Shown: piece after piece, positions 9,785 to 18,522 of the stretch
How positions within the stretch are numbered: the stretch's first letter is position 1
How the letters are laid out: every line of letters begins with the position of its first letter
DNA from: Streptococcus anginosus
Lineage (GTDB): Bacteria > Bacillota > Bacilli > Lactobacillales > Streptococcaceae
NCBI RefSeq assembly: GCF_900636475.1
Contig: NZ_LR134283.1
Coordinates: 620,001 to 684,000, forward strand
Length of the DNA: 64,000 bases
Reading direction: 5' to 3'
The notes under the pieces: generated by a model
What the model was told of the DNA's origin: nothing
The model's database searches: none
What the model saw: only the letters and a program-made list of their open reading frames with translations
Translations under genes and position numbers: made by a program

Positions 9785-10342
9785 TCACATTTTATCTAAT
9801 TCTTTAATAATTCGAGCCGGGTTTCCAGCCAAAACAACATTATCACCATAAGATTTGGTAACAACCGAGCCTGCTCCAACGACGACATTGTCTCCCAATG
9901 TTACTCCAGGCAAAATCGTTACACCGCCACCCGCCCAGAAATTATTGCCAATGGTAATTGGTGCACCGTACTCTACGCCTGATATGCGCTCTTGTGCATC
10001 TAAAGGATGAAGAGGAGTCAGAAGTTGACAATTTGGTCCAAACAATGCATTTTTTCCAATAATAATCGGACAAACATCAAGCATGGTCAAATTCCAATTA
10101 GAATAAAAATTTTCTCCTAAGTGAATGTTGATACCATAATCGCAGACAAAGTTTGGTTTCATCGAAATGTTCTCACCAGTTGAGCCAAACCATTCTTTTA
10201 CGAGTTTACTTCTTTTTTTACCGTCCTGTTCTGCATTAAATGCGTATTGAAATTGACGAGAACGTGTTACCAATTTTCGTAATTCGGAATCCTGCGGATT
10301 GTATAATTCTCCTGCAATCATTTTTTCATATTCAGTTTGCAT
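9785..10342 (-). CDS. maa: Sugar O-acetyltransferase, left-handed beta-helix type
   Basis: 185 aa, the usual size of maltose/galactoside O-acetyltransferases. It transfers acetyl from acetyl-CoA to a sugar hydroxyl in the cytoplasm. The N-terminal Mac domain is visible ([18 protein letters not shown]). The hexapeptide-repeat helix follows (IGKNALFGPNCQLLTPLHP with the catalytic histidine; GVTLGDNVVVGAGSVVTKS; GNPARII). Its start lies inside the end of the antiterminator gene (11-base overlap), so it is translationally coupled to it. The true sugar substrate cannot be told from sequence. Confidence 0.85.
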   Translation of the reverse strand: MQTEYEKMIAGELYNPQDSELRKLVTRSRQFQYAFNAEQDGKKRSKLVKEWFGSTGENISMKPNFVCDYGINIHLGENFYSNWNLTMLDVCPIIIGKNALFGPNCQLLTPLHPLDAQERISGVEYGAPITIGNNFWAGGGVTILPGVTLGDNVVVGAGSVVTKSYGDNVVLAGNPARIIKELDKM

Positions 10343-11159
10343 TGACGTTCCTTTTCATTCTTGATAAGTGAATGGTTAGATACATTTGTTCATCATTAGA
10401 CGTCTGATAATTTCGCGTCTGCTTGAGATATTGGGTAATCTTTGTTGCCGTTTCATAAGCTGATGGATACTTAATTTTCAGTAAATCAAACATATCGTTG
10501 TCATCTAACTCCTGATGTCCGGTGTCCGTTAAAACACGTTCGCAAAAAAATTTCAGATGCGTAATAAAGCGTTGAACATAAATATCCTCGTCATCTAATG
10601 AGATCTCTAAGCTGTATTTGACGATTGTCATGATTTCTTCCATTAGTTGCGTTAAATCTTGAGCGGCTACATTTTCGCTATCTAATTCAGCATTGACAAT
10701 GGTCAAAGCCATAAAGCCTGCTTCATCCAAAGGTAATTCTTGTCCTAAATAGTCACCCAACAATTGATTGGCATACTTGCCAACTTCAAATTCGTCAGGG
10801 AAAAATCGCTTAATATCCCACATGAGGAAATTTTTCATAAAGAAATGATCTTGGATACGTAAAACCACACCATACAGGTGGTCAGCCATCGCTAAAAAGG
10901 CACCATCTTGCAATGTTTTATTTATTTTTGCATGTGCGTAAGTGATAATTCTATCAGCCATTTCTATGATGTCAGCAGGTAATTCTAACATTAATTCACG
11001 CTTGTTCTCTGACAAGACATACTTTTTCTCAATCAGATTATCCCGAATATCATCTCCTGCTTTACATCCAAAAGCCAATCCGCGTCCCATCAACACTACT
11101 TCTTGGTGATTTTCTTCAGAAATGACCACATTATTATTTAAAACTTTAGAAATAATCAT
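10332..11159 (-). CDS. licT: BglG/LicT-family transcriptional antiterminator with an altered PRD1
   Basis: 275 aa with an N-terminal CAT RNA-binding domain ([21 protein letters not shown]) and two PTS regulation domains. Such proteins bind RAT hairpins in leader RNAs and are controlled by phosphorylation from PTS enzymes. PRD1 keeps its first histidine (MADHLYGVV), but where the second is normally found (GF-AL-H) it reads [11 protein letters not shown], with Thr. PRD2 has both histidines ([15 protein letters not shown]). There is no bgl-type PTS operon nearby; the gene is coupled to rnhB (ATGA overlap) and to the acetyltransferase. The RNA target is unknown. Alignment of PRD1 was by eye. Confidence 0.85.
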   Translation of the reverse strand: MIISKVLNNNVVISEENHQEVVLMGRGLAFGCKAGDDIRDNLIEKKYVLSENKRELMLELPADIIEMADRIITYAHAKINKTLQDGAFLAMADHLYGVVLRIQDHFFMKNFLMWDIKRFFPDEFEVGKYANQLLGDYLGQELPLDEAGFMALTIVNAELDSENVAAQDLTQLMEEIMTIVKYSLEISLDDEDIYVQRFITHLKFFCERVLTDTGHQELDDNDMFDLLKIKYPSAYETATKITQYLKQTRNYQTSNDEQMYLTIHLSRMKRNVNAN

Positions 11160-11938
11160 CCCTTGTCCTCGACTTCTTCAAGCATGGATTTAATTGGTTC
11201 AAAAGTTTTGCGATGAATAGGAGTGATTCCTTTTCGTTTCAATCCATCTAAATGATGCTGGGTTCCATAACCAACATTGTGTGCAAAGTCATAGCCTGGA
11301 TAAGTTAGCTCATAATCAGTCATCATGCGATCTCTCGTCACCTTGGCTACGATCGAAGCGGCCGCAATAGACAGTGAATTAGCATCTCCTTTGATGATAG
11401 ACGTTTGCGAAACTTGAACATCTAACTGCATGGCATCAATCAAGAGATGTTGCGGAGAGATTTCAAGATTTCCCACAGCTTCTAACATGGCTAATTTCGT
11501 CGCTTCATAGATATTCACCTTATCAATCACTTGATTATCCTTGACACCAATACCAACTGCAACGGCTTGTTTTAGCACTTCTTGATAGATTTCTTCGTGC
11601 TTTTTCTTGGGAATTTTCTTGCTATCGTTGAGACCTTTGATTTTACAGTTTTTAGGTAAAATAACTGCTGCTGCCACAACAGGACCTGCTAAGGGACCAC
11701 GACCAACCTCATCAATCCCAGCGATATATTGGCAACCAGTAGCATAAAGCTCCTTTTCATATCGTAGCATTTGCTCCAAACGACAGTCTTCGTCCAATTC
11801 AGCTTGGATTTGTTTTTTACGCTTCATAATGAGCTTGTGGACACCAGCCCGACTATCATCTCGAAATTGCTCAAAAACAGGACTCTCTATGTCTGTTATT
11901 TCAGATAAGATTTCTTGAATCTCTTTAATTGTCGCCAT
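11156..11938 (-). CDS. rnhB: Ribonuclease HII
   Basis: 260 aa. RNase HII removes RNA from RNA/DNA hybrids and misincorporated ribonucleotides. Catalytic acids are seen in [16 protein letters not shown] (Asp and Glu) and LIDAMQLD (Asp); NDSKK and [12 protein letters not shown] are also conserved. The N-terminal extension of about 70 residues is normal for Firmicutes RnhB. I chose ATG 11938 because the AGGTGA ribosome site precedes it; the GTG at 11947 falls inside that site. It overlaps the end of rbgA by 14 bases and the antiterminator start by 4, so the three are translationally coupled. Confidence 0.95.
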   Translation of the reverse strand: MATIKEIQEILSEITDIESPVFEQFRDDSRAGVHKLIMKRKKQIQAELDEDCRLEQMLRYEKELYATGCQYIAGIDEVGRGPLAGPVVAAAVILPKNCKIKGLNDSKKIPKKKHEEIYQEVLKQAVAVGIGVKDNQVIDKVNIYEATKLAMLEAVGNLEISPQHLLIDAMQLDVQVSQTSIIKGDANSLSIAAASIVAKVTRDRMMTDYELTYPGYDFAHNVGYGTQHHLDGLKRKGITPIHRKTFEPIKSMLEEVEDKG

Positions 11939-12776
11939 GTATCTCACCTAAAGTATCCAAAGTATAACGTCCTAACTTGCCATCGCGAATATCTTTTATG
12001 AAAAGACGATAAAAGCGGTCATAGTCATCTCGAAATCCTAATTTTTGTGTCATATCCATAATGATTTCAGGTGCTTCTTCTTCCAAGTTCATTTGCTTGA
12101 ACCGTTCTTGAAGCTCCTTTGGATAATGTTCTTTGAAATAATTGATTCCAAAAATAGTAACCTCATCCATTGGAAGCAAATCGTCTTTAATCGCTCCTGT
12201 TAAAGCGAGTTTCAAAGCAACTTTTTCATCTTCAAACTTAGGCCAGAGAATCCCTGGAGTATCTAAAATTTCCAAGTCCTTATTCGACTTGAGCCACTGC
12301 TGCCCTTTGGTAACACCTGGTTTATTTCCAGTCACAGCAATTTTTTTTCCGGCTAAACGATTCATCAGTGTGGATTTTCCGACATTAGGAATCCCGATAA
12401 TCATGGTTCGCAATGTTTCAATTTGGATTCCGCGCTCTTTTTGCCGAGCGATTTTCTCTTTCATCAAAGACTGAGCTGCTTCCGTGACTTTTTTAACAGT
12501 TGATTGCTCCTTAGAATTGATTGGCAAAGTCTTGACGCCTTGCTTTTCAAAATAATTTCTCCACTCCTTCGTCAAAGTCGGGTCAGCCAAATCTGCTTTA
12601 TTCAAAATGAGGAGCTTAGGCTTCTCTCCCACGATTTTAGTCAGCATGGGATTTTGACTGGACAATGGTAAACGCGCGTCTACTAAAATTGTCACAAAAT
12701 CCACAAATTTGATATTTTCTTGTACTTGTCTCCGAGCCTTGGACATGTGTCCCGGAAACCATTGAATAGTAGCCAT
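11925..12776 (-). CDS. rbgA: Ribosome biogenesis GTPase, 50S assembly
   Basis: 283 aa circularly permuted GTPase (YlqF/RbgA) needed for late assembly of the 50S subunit. Motif order is permuted as expected: NKADLAD (G4) comes before GIPNVGKST (G1), then DTPG (G3). The C-terminal ANTAR-like helical domain ([18 protein letters not shown]) contacts rRNA. The N-terminus has the family [14 protein letters not shown] with AAGAGG. It leads the operon rbgA-rnhB-licT-maa, an arrangement starting with the widespread rbgA-rnhB pair. Confidence 0.96.
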   Translation of the reverse strand: MATIQWFPGHMSKARRQVQENIKFVDFVTILVDARLPLSSQNPMLTKIVGEKPKLLILNKADLADPTLTKEWRNYFEKQGVKTLPINSKEQSTVKKVTEAAQSLMKEKIARQKERGIQIETLRTMIIGIPNVGKSTLMNRLAGKKIAVTGNKPGVTKGQQWLKSNKDLEILDTPGILWPKFEDEKVALKLALTGAIKDDLLPMDEVTIFGINYFKEHYPKELQERFKQMNLEEEAPEIIMDMTQKLGFRDDYDRFYRLFIKDIRDGKLGRYTLDTLGEIHGDN

Positions 12777-12895
12777 GAAAACCTCTTTCTTACACTAGTT
12801 TAACATCTTCATTATACCAGAATTTTAGCTAATCCGCATTGATAAATCATGCAACAAAAAATCACCTCTCAAAAACAAAAGGCAATTTTTGAATC

Positions 12896-13813
12896 TTAAT
12901 GATACAAAACAGGCTTTCTATCCTGCTTATCGGTAAACGGAAGTCTTGGTTCGCGAATCCGTTTCACATAATCAACAATTTCTTTTCCTTCATGGTCAAA
13001 TTCCACAACAGCAAAAAATTGATCGTGGTAAAAGAAAAATTTATAATGATTTTCAAATGCTTCCTTGAGCCATTTTTCTTTTGCAATAATGGAACGCATG
13101 GGGTAATCATCTACAGCAGCGACCCATACAGGCTTGCGATGCGCGTGAGTTAAGAGCAAGTCTGCCATATGAATCATGGTTTCATTTCCTTGTTTCAGCA
13201 AAATGATACTATGACCATTGCTATGACCACCAGTATGAACCATTTGAATTTCTGGTATGACATTTAAGTATTCCGTAAATGTCTCAACTTGATGTTGAAT
13301 AGGTTCCCAATTTTCTCTGAGATAAGTCCCTTTAGTCCGATTATTTGGGTTCATCATCTCGTACCATTCAATATCATTTACAAAAATCTTAGCATTGGGA
13401 AAAGTTGAAACCAACTGATGATTTTCATTTAATTTTGTCAATCCACCAGAGTGATCGTGATGCATGTGAGTCATCAACACATAAGAAATATCTTCAGGAG
13501 TCAAACTTAAAAGTTCCAAGCTCTCTTCAATTCTGCTTTCAGATAAAATCCCTAAATTTCGTCTTTGTTTATCAGATAGTTTCGCAGTGTTAAAACTTGC
13601 ATCAATTAAATAATTTTTATTTTTGTATTGAATCAATATTGGATCGGTTAATTCAACCATCATATTTTCTTCAGTTGTTGGATAATAGCGTGACCAAACA
13701 ACTTTTGGTACAGGACCAAATAAAGTGCCTGCATCTGTCATTTTGTCAACTCCACGTAACCAAATTAATTTCATGTCTCCAAATTGATACTCTTGTAGAG
13801 CGAGTTTTGTCAT
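12896..13813 (-). CDS. Metallo-beta-lactamase fold hydrolase (lactonase-like)
   Basis: 305 aa. The metal site motif THMHHDHSGG (HxHxDH) and the downstream HTGGHSNGH and MADL residues are typical of the MBL fold. Overall it resembles N-acyl-homoserine-lactonase/YtnP-like enzymes, so hydrolysis of a lactone or thioester is possible. No signal peptide. It starts only 3 bases after the stop of an acyl-CoA dehydrogenase homologue and is third in the LysR-ACAD-MBL operon, next to a C4 acyl-CoA gene block. That context would also fit an acyl-CoA or hydroxy-acid related thioesterase/lactonase role. Substrate unknown. Confidence 0.75.
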   Translation of the reverse strand: MTKLALQEYQFGDMKLIWLRGVDKMTDAGTLFGPVPKVVWSRYYPTTEENMMVELTDPILIQYKNKNYLIDASFNTAKLSDKQRRNLGILSESRIEESLELLSLTPEDISYVLMTHMHHDHSGGLTKLNENHQLVSTFPNAKIFVNDIEWYEMMNPNNRTKGTYLRENWEPIQHQVETFTEYLNVIPEIQMVHTGGHSNGHSIILLKQGNETMIHMADLLLTHAHRKPVWVAAVDDYPMRSIIAKEKWLKEAFENHYKFFFYHDQFFAVVEFDHEGKEIVDYVKRIREPRLPFTDKQDRKPVLYH

Positions 13814-13816
13814 TTC

Positions 13817-14929
13817 TTACTCCTTTAGCCACCTTTCGGCAATTTCTCTTCTGATAGAATTTCCAGATCTTCCATAGTTTTCAATAGTTTTTGCATCCTT
13901 TAAATAACGTTTGATATTAACCTTGTCGAATTTTTGTAAGGGACCAATTAGTCGAAGGATTTCATCGGATATCTCAATGGCAACTTTCGTCGTGTACAGT
14001 TTTATTCGAGAAACAAATTTTGCATCTTCTTCAATTTGACTAGGATAAGAATCAAAATAAGCTTCTGCAGAGCATAATTTATTGTATAAATCAGCAAATT
14101 TATTTTGATGAATTTCCACATCAATCAAACGCTTTCCAAATCCTCTCTTCACCTTTGCAAATTCAATACCTTTATTGAAAGCCCCCTCAGCAACACCTAA
14201 TGCAATAGCACTTAAGCCAAGTTGCATATTTTTAATGATGTTAGCAAATTGGACATCCCCAGCTAATTCGTCTCCCAATAAGGCGTTTTCCGGGAGCAAG
14301 ACATTTTTCAGCGTGACTGAACTCAAAGGAAGACCTATCAAGCCCGGTTTTTCAATCTGTTCACCAATTAGCACATCCGAATCTTTTGGATCAACAATAA
14401 AGAGTCCGTACTTCTCCACCTTGCCTTGTTCTTTTACTTTTGCCAAAACCAGTAGTATATCTGCAACGCTGCTATTGGAAATCATCGCCTTTTTCCCTGA
14501 GAGACACCATCCCTGCTCAGTCTTTGTCGCATACGTTTCAAGATCTTCTAGCCCCTTTAGATGTTTATACTCGCAAAATCCTAATCCAGCTATGTACTGA
14601 CCTTTTAGTAACTTTTCAAGATATAATTCCTTTTGCTCTGCTGTCCCAAAATTCAAAATAGAATAAATTCCATAGCAACCTTGTGTTAATAAAATAGCTG
14701 AAAGAGCAGCAAATTCATTAGCAATTTTTCGGATAAATGTGATGAAATCAGAACTTAAAGTGTGATTCTCTTCAGATAAAATGGGCAAAAATATATCCAT
14801 TTCGTTCGTCAACTCATCCCACATTTCCTTTGGAAAATAAGTTGATTCATCATGTGATTTTACATAGTTTTTGATTGCTGTATTCGTATATGAATCAATC
14901 ATAGCTGCTGTAGTGCTAATTTTTGACAT
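13817..14929 (-). CDS. Acyl-CoA dehydrogenase homologue lacking the usual catalytic Glu
   Basis: 370 aa with the acyl-CoA dehydrogenase fold: N-terminal helices, the middle beta domain (GLGFCEYKHLKG, ATKTEQGWCLSGKKAMISN) and C-terminal helices (KVKRGFGKRLIDVEIHQNKFADL, like the R-FG--I---Q motif). In typical short-chain enzymes the C-terminus has Y-E-G-(T/S) with the catalytic Glu. Here the aligned stretch reads IENYGRSGNSIRR, so Glu appears replaced by Gly, and the middle domain lacks the TEP-GSD motif. It may be a non-dehydrogenase member of the family or use another base. Co-operonic with a LysR regulator (15 bases upstream) and an MBL hydrolase. The alignment was made by eye. Confidence 0.7.
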   Translation of the reverse strand: MSKISTTAAMIDSYTNTAIKNYVKSHDESTYFPKEMWDELTNEMDIFLPILSEENHTLSSDFITFIRKIANEFAALSAILLTQGCYGIYSILNFGTAEQKELYLEKLLKGQYIAGLGFCEYKHLKGLEDLETYATKTEQGWCLSGKKAMISNSSVADILLVLAKVKEQGKVEKYGLFIVDPKDSDVLIGEQIEKPGLIGLPLSSVTLKNVLLPENALLGDELAGDVQFANIIKNMQLGLSAIALGVAEGAFNKGIEFAKVKRGFGKRLIDVEIHQNKFADLYNKLCSAEAYFDSYPSQIEEDAKFVSRIKLYTTKVAIEISDEILRLIGPLQKFDKVNIKRYLKDAKTIENYGRSGNSIRREIAERWLKE

Positions 14930-14944
14930 CGATTTGCTCCTTTG

Positions 14945-15859
14945 TTAGGTATCAAGGCTCGAAATAGGCTGATAGTAACCTTTCAAAAGTTCTTCATAAA
15001 CGTATGCTTCAACTTCATTATAATTTGCTTTATACGGCCTACAGAACCAGATATTAAATGGAATCGGATCTTTAAAACGAACAGCTTTAAACTTATTTTT
15101 ATCCACAAAATATTCTACTGGACGAGGTAAAATAGCAATCATATCATTCTTATACGTAGACTCTGTTAAAAAATCCCATGCTGATGATAAATATGTAAAA
15201 TTTGTCTCTATCTTTTTATTTTTTAATTTTTCAGCTACTAATTCATAAGTAGTAAATGATTTATTAAATGTTGCTAAATCATAAGCAGCGATGTCTTTCC
15301 ATTCAAGAAATTCTTTATCTGCTAAAGGATGATTTTTATCCATATAAGCTGCATATTCATCGGCTTGTATAATATATTGCTCGTACTTTTTAGCATCTAA
15401 ATTAGTCGGCTCAATCAATAAAACAAAATTTAAATCACCTTCAAGAAATTTTTGGCGTAAATCCTTACTGCCTCCCTCTACGACTTGAATATTAATGTGC
15501 GGATTATCCTTGAAAAATTTAGGAAGAGCACTAGCAAAATAAACACGCAAAATCAGAGAAGGAATGCCTAAATTAATAGTTCCTTTTTGTTTTTGCGCTT
15601 CCATATGAATCATGGATTGCATTTCTTCATGACGATTGACAATTTCCGTAGCAAAACGATAAATTTTCCCACCAGCTTCTGTCAGACTTTCTAATCTTCC
15701 ATTTCTACGATTAAAAAGCTGCAGTCCTTCAGTCGCCTCAAAATTTGTGACAAATTGACTCAAAGCAGATTGACTAATATGAATTTTTTTAGCAGCAATC
15801 GAAAGATTACATCCGCATTCGACGATATTGATAAAGTAAGTCATTTGAATAATATCCAT
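14945..15859 (-). CDS. LysR-family transcriptional regulator
   Basis: About 304 aa. The N-terminal winged helix-turn-helix (LSIAAKKIHISQSALSQFVTNFE) is followed by an effector-binding domain (GTINLGIPSLILRVYFASALPKFF). The AGGAG site favours the ATG at 15859 (9-base spacing) over the one two codons earlier at 15865. It begins the operon with the odd acyl-CoA dehydrogenase and the MBL hydrolase and lies just past the CoA-transferase operon terminator. It is a good candidate to control the neighbouring acyl-CoA genes in response to a small acid or acyl-CoA; that is an inference from position. Confidence 0.88.
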   Translation of the reverse strand: MDIIQMTYFINIVECGCNLSIAAKKIHISQSALSQFVTNFEATEGLQLFNRRNGRLESLTEAGGKIYRFATEIVNRHEEMQSMIHMEAQKQKGTINLGIPSLILRVYFASALPKFFKDNPHINIQVVEGGSKDLRQKFLEGDLNFVLLIEPTNLDAKKYEQYIIQADEYAAYMDKNHPLADKEFLEWKDIAAYDLATFNKSFTTYELVAEKLKNKKIETNFTYLSSAWDFLTESTYKNDMIAILPRPVEYFVDKNKFKAVRFKDPIPFNIWFCRPYKANYNEVEAYVYEELLKGYYQPISSLDT

Positions 15860-15908
15860 GTTCATCGTCTCCTATCTTTCAATATTTGTAATATAATTTG
15901 TCAGGAAT

Positions 15909-15950
15909 AAAATAGCAACTGATCTTTTTAATATAGATGATCAGTTGCTA
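15909..15950 (-). terminator. Terminator of the crotonase/CoA-transferase operon
   Basis: A perfect 12-bp stem (TAGCAACTGATC and its complement) with a 14-base loop, followed on the minus strand by TATTTTATT. It lies about 100 bases past the CoA-transferase B stop. Confidence 0.8.
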
Positions 15951-16047
15951 ATAGGTTGATTAAAAACTTATCATCGATAAAGTTCGTTATAAGCATATAG
16001 TAACACACTTTATGGCAAACAGTAGCTATATTTGCTTGATAATTTAA

Positions 16048-16701
16048 CTAGATAGACATTGTTTTTAAGTCATCTGACACGATTACTTCTCCCTCTGTCT
16101 TTTCAAGAACTTCTTCCAAAGAGACACCAGGAGCTAATTCTTTCAAAAGGAATTTCCCATCTTGAAAACCAAATACTGCTAATTCTGTAATGACCAAATC
16201 CAAAGCTCCTTTAGCTGATAAGGGCAGTGTGCATTCTTTCAGCAGTTTTGATTTGCCGTCAACGGTAGTATGTTGAATGGCTGCGATAACCCTTTTGGCA
16301 CCAACTAGAAGATCCATAGCTCCCCCCATTCCTGGAGCAAACTTATCGGGGATAATCCAGTTTGCAATACTACCATCTTGGCTAACTTCTAACGCTCCTA
16401 AAACTGTAGCATCAACGTGGCCTCCACGAATAATGGCAAACGACGTTTGAAGGTCAAATAAAGATGCTCCCGGTAAAAGAGTGATGGGTGCTCCACCAGA
16501 GTTGGCCAGATTCGCATTGTAGTTTTCTTTTGTTGGTGTCTCACCAAAACGAAGAGCACCATTTTCTGCTTGAAGGATCACATTCACACCTTCAGGAATA
16601 TAATCAGCAGAGGCATTCGGAATACCAAATCCAAGGTTGATGACATCTCCATCTTTAAATTCAAGAGCTACACGTCTTGCTATAATTTCTTTTGATTTCA
16701 T
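16048..16701 (-). CDS. atoA: Acyl-CoA/acetoacetate CoA-transferase, beta subunit
   Basis: 217 aa, the standard size for the B subunit of 3-oxoacid or acetate/butyrate CoA-transferases. The glutamate that forms the enzyme-CoA thioester sits in LQAENGALRFG. Other family segments are IPNASADYIPEG and PGMGGAMDLLVGAKRVI. With subunit A it moves CoA between acyl-CoA and a free acid such as acetoacetate, acetate or butyrate. GGGG-type site before the ATG; it follows subunit A by one base. Last gene of the crotonase-CoA-transferase operon. AtoA, CtfB and ScoB names are equally possible; substrate not resolved. Confidence 0.9.
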   Translation of the reverse strand: MKSKEIIARRVALEFKDGDVINLGFGIPNASADYIPEGVNVILQAENGALRFGETPTKENYNANLANSGGAPITLLPGASLFDLQTSFAIIRGGHVDATVLGALEVSQDGSIANWIIPDKFAPGMGGAMDLLVGAKRVIAAIQHTTVDGKSKLLKECTLPLSAKGALDLVITELAVFGFQDGKFLLKELAPGVSLEEVLEKTEGEVIVSDDLKTMSI

Positions 16702-16702
16702 A

Positions 16703-17425
16703 TTAATTTACCCCTGCCAATTTTTTAGTCTCTATCCAGAGGTCGCCCATCATTTCATGATGTTCTTTAGAAGTCAAGCTTTTAACAACATAGTCTACAA
16801 GAATTCCGGGAATATATACATCGTTAGGATCAATTTCCCCAACTTCAACAATTTCATTGGCTTCAACAATCACTGTATCAGCTGCAAGAGCCAGCTGCAA
16901 TGAAATATTTTTAGTTGTCCCATCAATATATAAATTGCCATATTTATCTGACTTGGTAGCCTTAATCAAAGCAACATCAATTTTCAAAGGGTCATAAACA
17001 AGATATTCTCTGCCGTTGCGAGCTACTTTTTCATAATCTTTTTCCAAAATAGTCCCAACGCCAGTCGGAGTCAAAACAGCTCCCAAACCAGCACCCGCAG
17101 CATGAAGTCGTTCAACCACGGTTCCCATTGGTGTGAATTCAACTTCCATATCGCCACTAAAATATTCATGTTGTACGGCAGCGGAAGTTCCCACATGAGC
17201 TGCGATATATTTTTTAACTTGGTGATTTTCACACAAGCGACCAACGCCAATCTCTTTACCCGGTTGTGAGGTAACAACAGATACTATTGTTAAGTTCTGT
17301 TGATTTTGTCGAACCAATTCTTCAATGAGTTCAAACGGCTCACCCACTCCAAGAAAACCTGAGATACCTACAATATCTTCAGATTTAATGTTAGAAATTG
17401 CTTCTGATAATGTTACAATTTGCAT
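16703..17425 (-). CDS. atoD: Acyl-CoA/acetoacetate CoA-transferase, alpha subunit
   Basis: 240 aa, slightly longer than the common 217-residue subunit. The CoA-binding loop is GISGFLGVGEPFELIEEL, and TPTGVGTILE, ALIKATKSDKYGNLYIDG and VEANEIVEVGEIDP are typical of the alpha subunit. It works with the beta subunit that follows. It starts 18 bases after crotonase, so crotonase, alpha and beta are one operon. Streptococcus pyogenes has comparable ato genes. Direction of flow (C4 acid use or formation) is not shown by sequence. Confidence 0.9.
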   Translation of the reverse strand: MQIVTLSEAISNIKSEDIVGISGFLGVGEPFELIEELVRQNQQNLTIVSVVTSQPGKEIGVGRLCENHQVKKYIAAHVGTSAAVQHEYFSGDMEVEFTPMGTVVERLHAAGAGLGAVLTPTGVGTILEKDYEKVARNGREYLVYDPLKIDVALIKATKSDKYGNLYIDGTTKNISLQLALAADTVIVEANEIVEVGEIDPNDVYIPGILVDYVVKSLTSKEHHEMMGDLWIETKKLAGVN

Positions 17426-17443
17426 ACCAATATCTCCACTTAT

Positions 17444-18223
17444 TTACTTACGATTAAAAACAGGCTTGCGCTTTTCTACAAAAGCACGCATCCCTTCTAC
17501 TTTGTCCTCTGTAGAGAATAATAATGCTTCTGCTTCAGTTTCGAGCCTGATAGCATTTTTAAGTGGAAGTTCAGAACCAACCTGAATAACATGTTTAGCT
17601 TTCTCTACTGCTAACGGTGCATTTTTCATAATTGCAGCAGCCAATTCTTCAGCTGAAGTTAACAGTTCTTCAGCTGAAACCAACTTGTTAAGAATTCCCA
17701 GTTCGTAGGCTTCTTGACCTTTCACTGTACGAGCAGTGAAAATCAATTCTTTCGTACGGCTTGTTCCAATCAAACGAGACATACGTTGAGTACCAGCGAA
17801 TCCCGGAATAATGCCCAAGCCAACTTCTGGAAAGCCAACGACTGTTTTTTCAAATCCAATACGGATATCTGCCGAAAGCGCTAACTCCATTCCACCTCCA
17901 AGTGCGTACCCATTGAGCACTGCAATTGTTGGTTGACGTAAGTCAGAAAGTCGAGTAAAAGTATTATTTGCAAATGTCATATATTCAAAAGCTTGAATTG
18001 GCGACATCACGTCCATTTCTTTAATATCAGCTCCAGCTACAAATGCCTTTTCTCCTGCCCCTGTTACAATCACAACACGGATTTCTTCACTTTGTTCAAC
18101 TTGATCAAGAACATCATTCAGATCAGTTAATACTTGAGAACTCAAAGCATTTAATGCTTCAGGACGATTGATCGTAATGTAGCCGATGCTGTTTTTTACT
18201 TCTAGTAAAACAGTTTTACTCAT
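17444..18223 (-). CDS. Enoyl-CoA hydratase/crotonase
   Basis: 259 aa crotonase-fold enzyme that hydrates trans-2-enoyl-CoA, here probably crotonyl-CoA to 3-hydroxybutyryl-CoA. Both catalytic glutamates of true hydratases are present: GGGMELALSADIR and GFPEVGLGIIPG (FAGTQR follows). The oxyanion-hole segment AGADIKEM is intact. AGGAG site before the ATG. It leads the operon with the CoA-transferase subunits; a cre-like CcpA site lies about 70 bases upstream. Together with thiolase and hydroxyacyl-CoA dehydrogenase next door it completes the C4 pathway. Confidence 0.9.
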   Translation of the reverse strand: MSKTVLLEVKNSIGYITINRPEALNALSSQVLTDLNDVLDQVEQSEEIRVVIVTGAGEKAFVAGADIKEMDVMSPIQAFEYMTFANNTFTRLSDLRQPTIAVLNGYALGGGMELALSADIRIGFEKTVVGFPEVGLGIIPGFAGTQRMSRLIGTSRTKELIFTARTVKGQEAYELGILNKLVSAEELLTSAEELAAAIMKNAPLAVEKAKHVIQVGSELPLKNAIRLETEAEALLFSTEDKVEGMRAFVEKRKPVFNRK

Positions 18224-18289
18224 TTTAATGCTCCTACTTATAAAATTTGAATTATTAAGTATAATGTCAACAAATACTTGAACCCAAAA

Positions 18290-18303
18290 TGTAAGAGCTT
18301 ACA
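18290..18303 (-). promoter_or_regulatory. cre-like CcpA site before crotonase
   Basis: TGTAAGAGCTTACA matches the cre consensus TGWNANCGNTNWCA at all but one position and is itself nearly palindromic. It lies 67 bases before the crotonase start, suggesting carbon catabolite control of the crotonase/CoA-transferase operon. Confidence 0.5.
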
Positions 18304-18348
18304 ATGCTATGATATCTCATTTTTCTACTCTCGTCTACTTAATCTTAA

Positions 18349-18385
18349 TTTATAACTCTATAAGTTTAACTTATAGAGTTATAAA
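18349..18385. repeat. Perfect 16-bp inverted repeat between thiolase and crotonase operons
   Basis: Two perfect 16-base arms (first half TTTATAACTC) around a 5-base loop (TTTAA). The hairpin is AT-rich and has no clear T tract on the minus strand, so it may be an operator or a weak terminator rather than a standard one. Confidence 0.7.
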
Positions 18386-18404
18386 AAATACTAAGACTTT
18401 TTGA

Positions 18405-18473
18405 TTTTCAAAATAAAAAAACAAATTCTACTAAGAATCATTTAAGATAAACGTCTTAGATAGAATTTGTTTT
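18405..18473 (-). terminator. Terminator of the ACAD-hbd-thiolase operon
   Basis: A long stem: 12 bp (AAACAAATTCTA) plus 6 bp (CTAAGA) with one bulged base, then seven T and TTTTG on the minus strand. It follows the thiolase stop by 50 bases. Confidence 0.88.
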
Positions 18474-18522
18474 ACAGAGTAAAAAAATCAAATTGTAAAT
18501 TAAATTTAGTAGGTAATTATTT

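Noticed and set aside
12852-12892. Terminator after the MBL hydrolase gene
   Set aside because: The inverted repeat is short and mismatched, so it was left out of the feature list.
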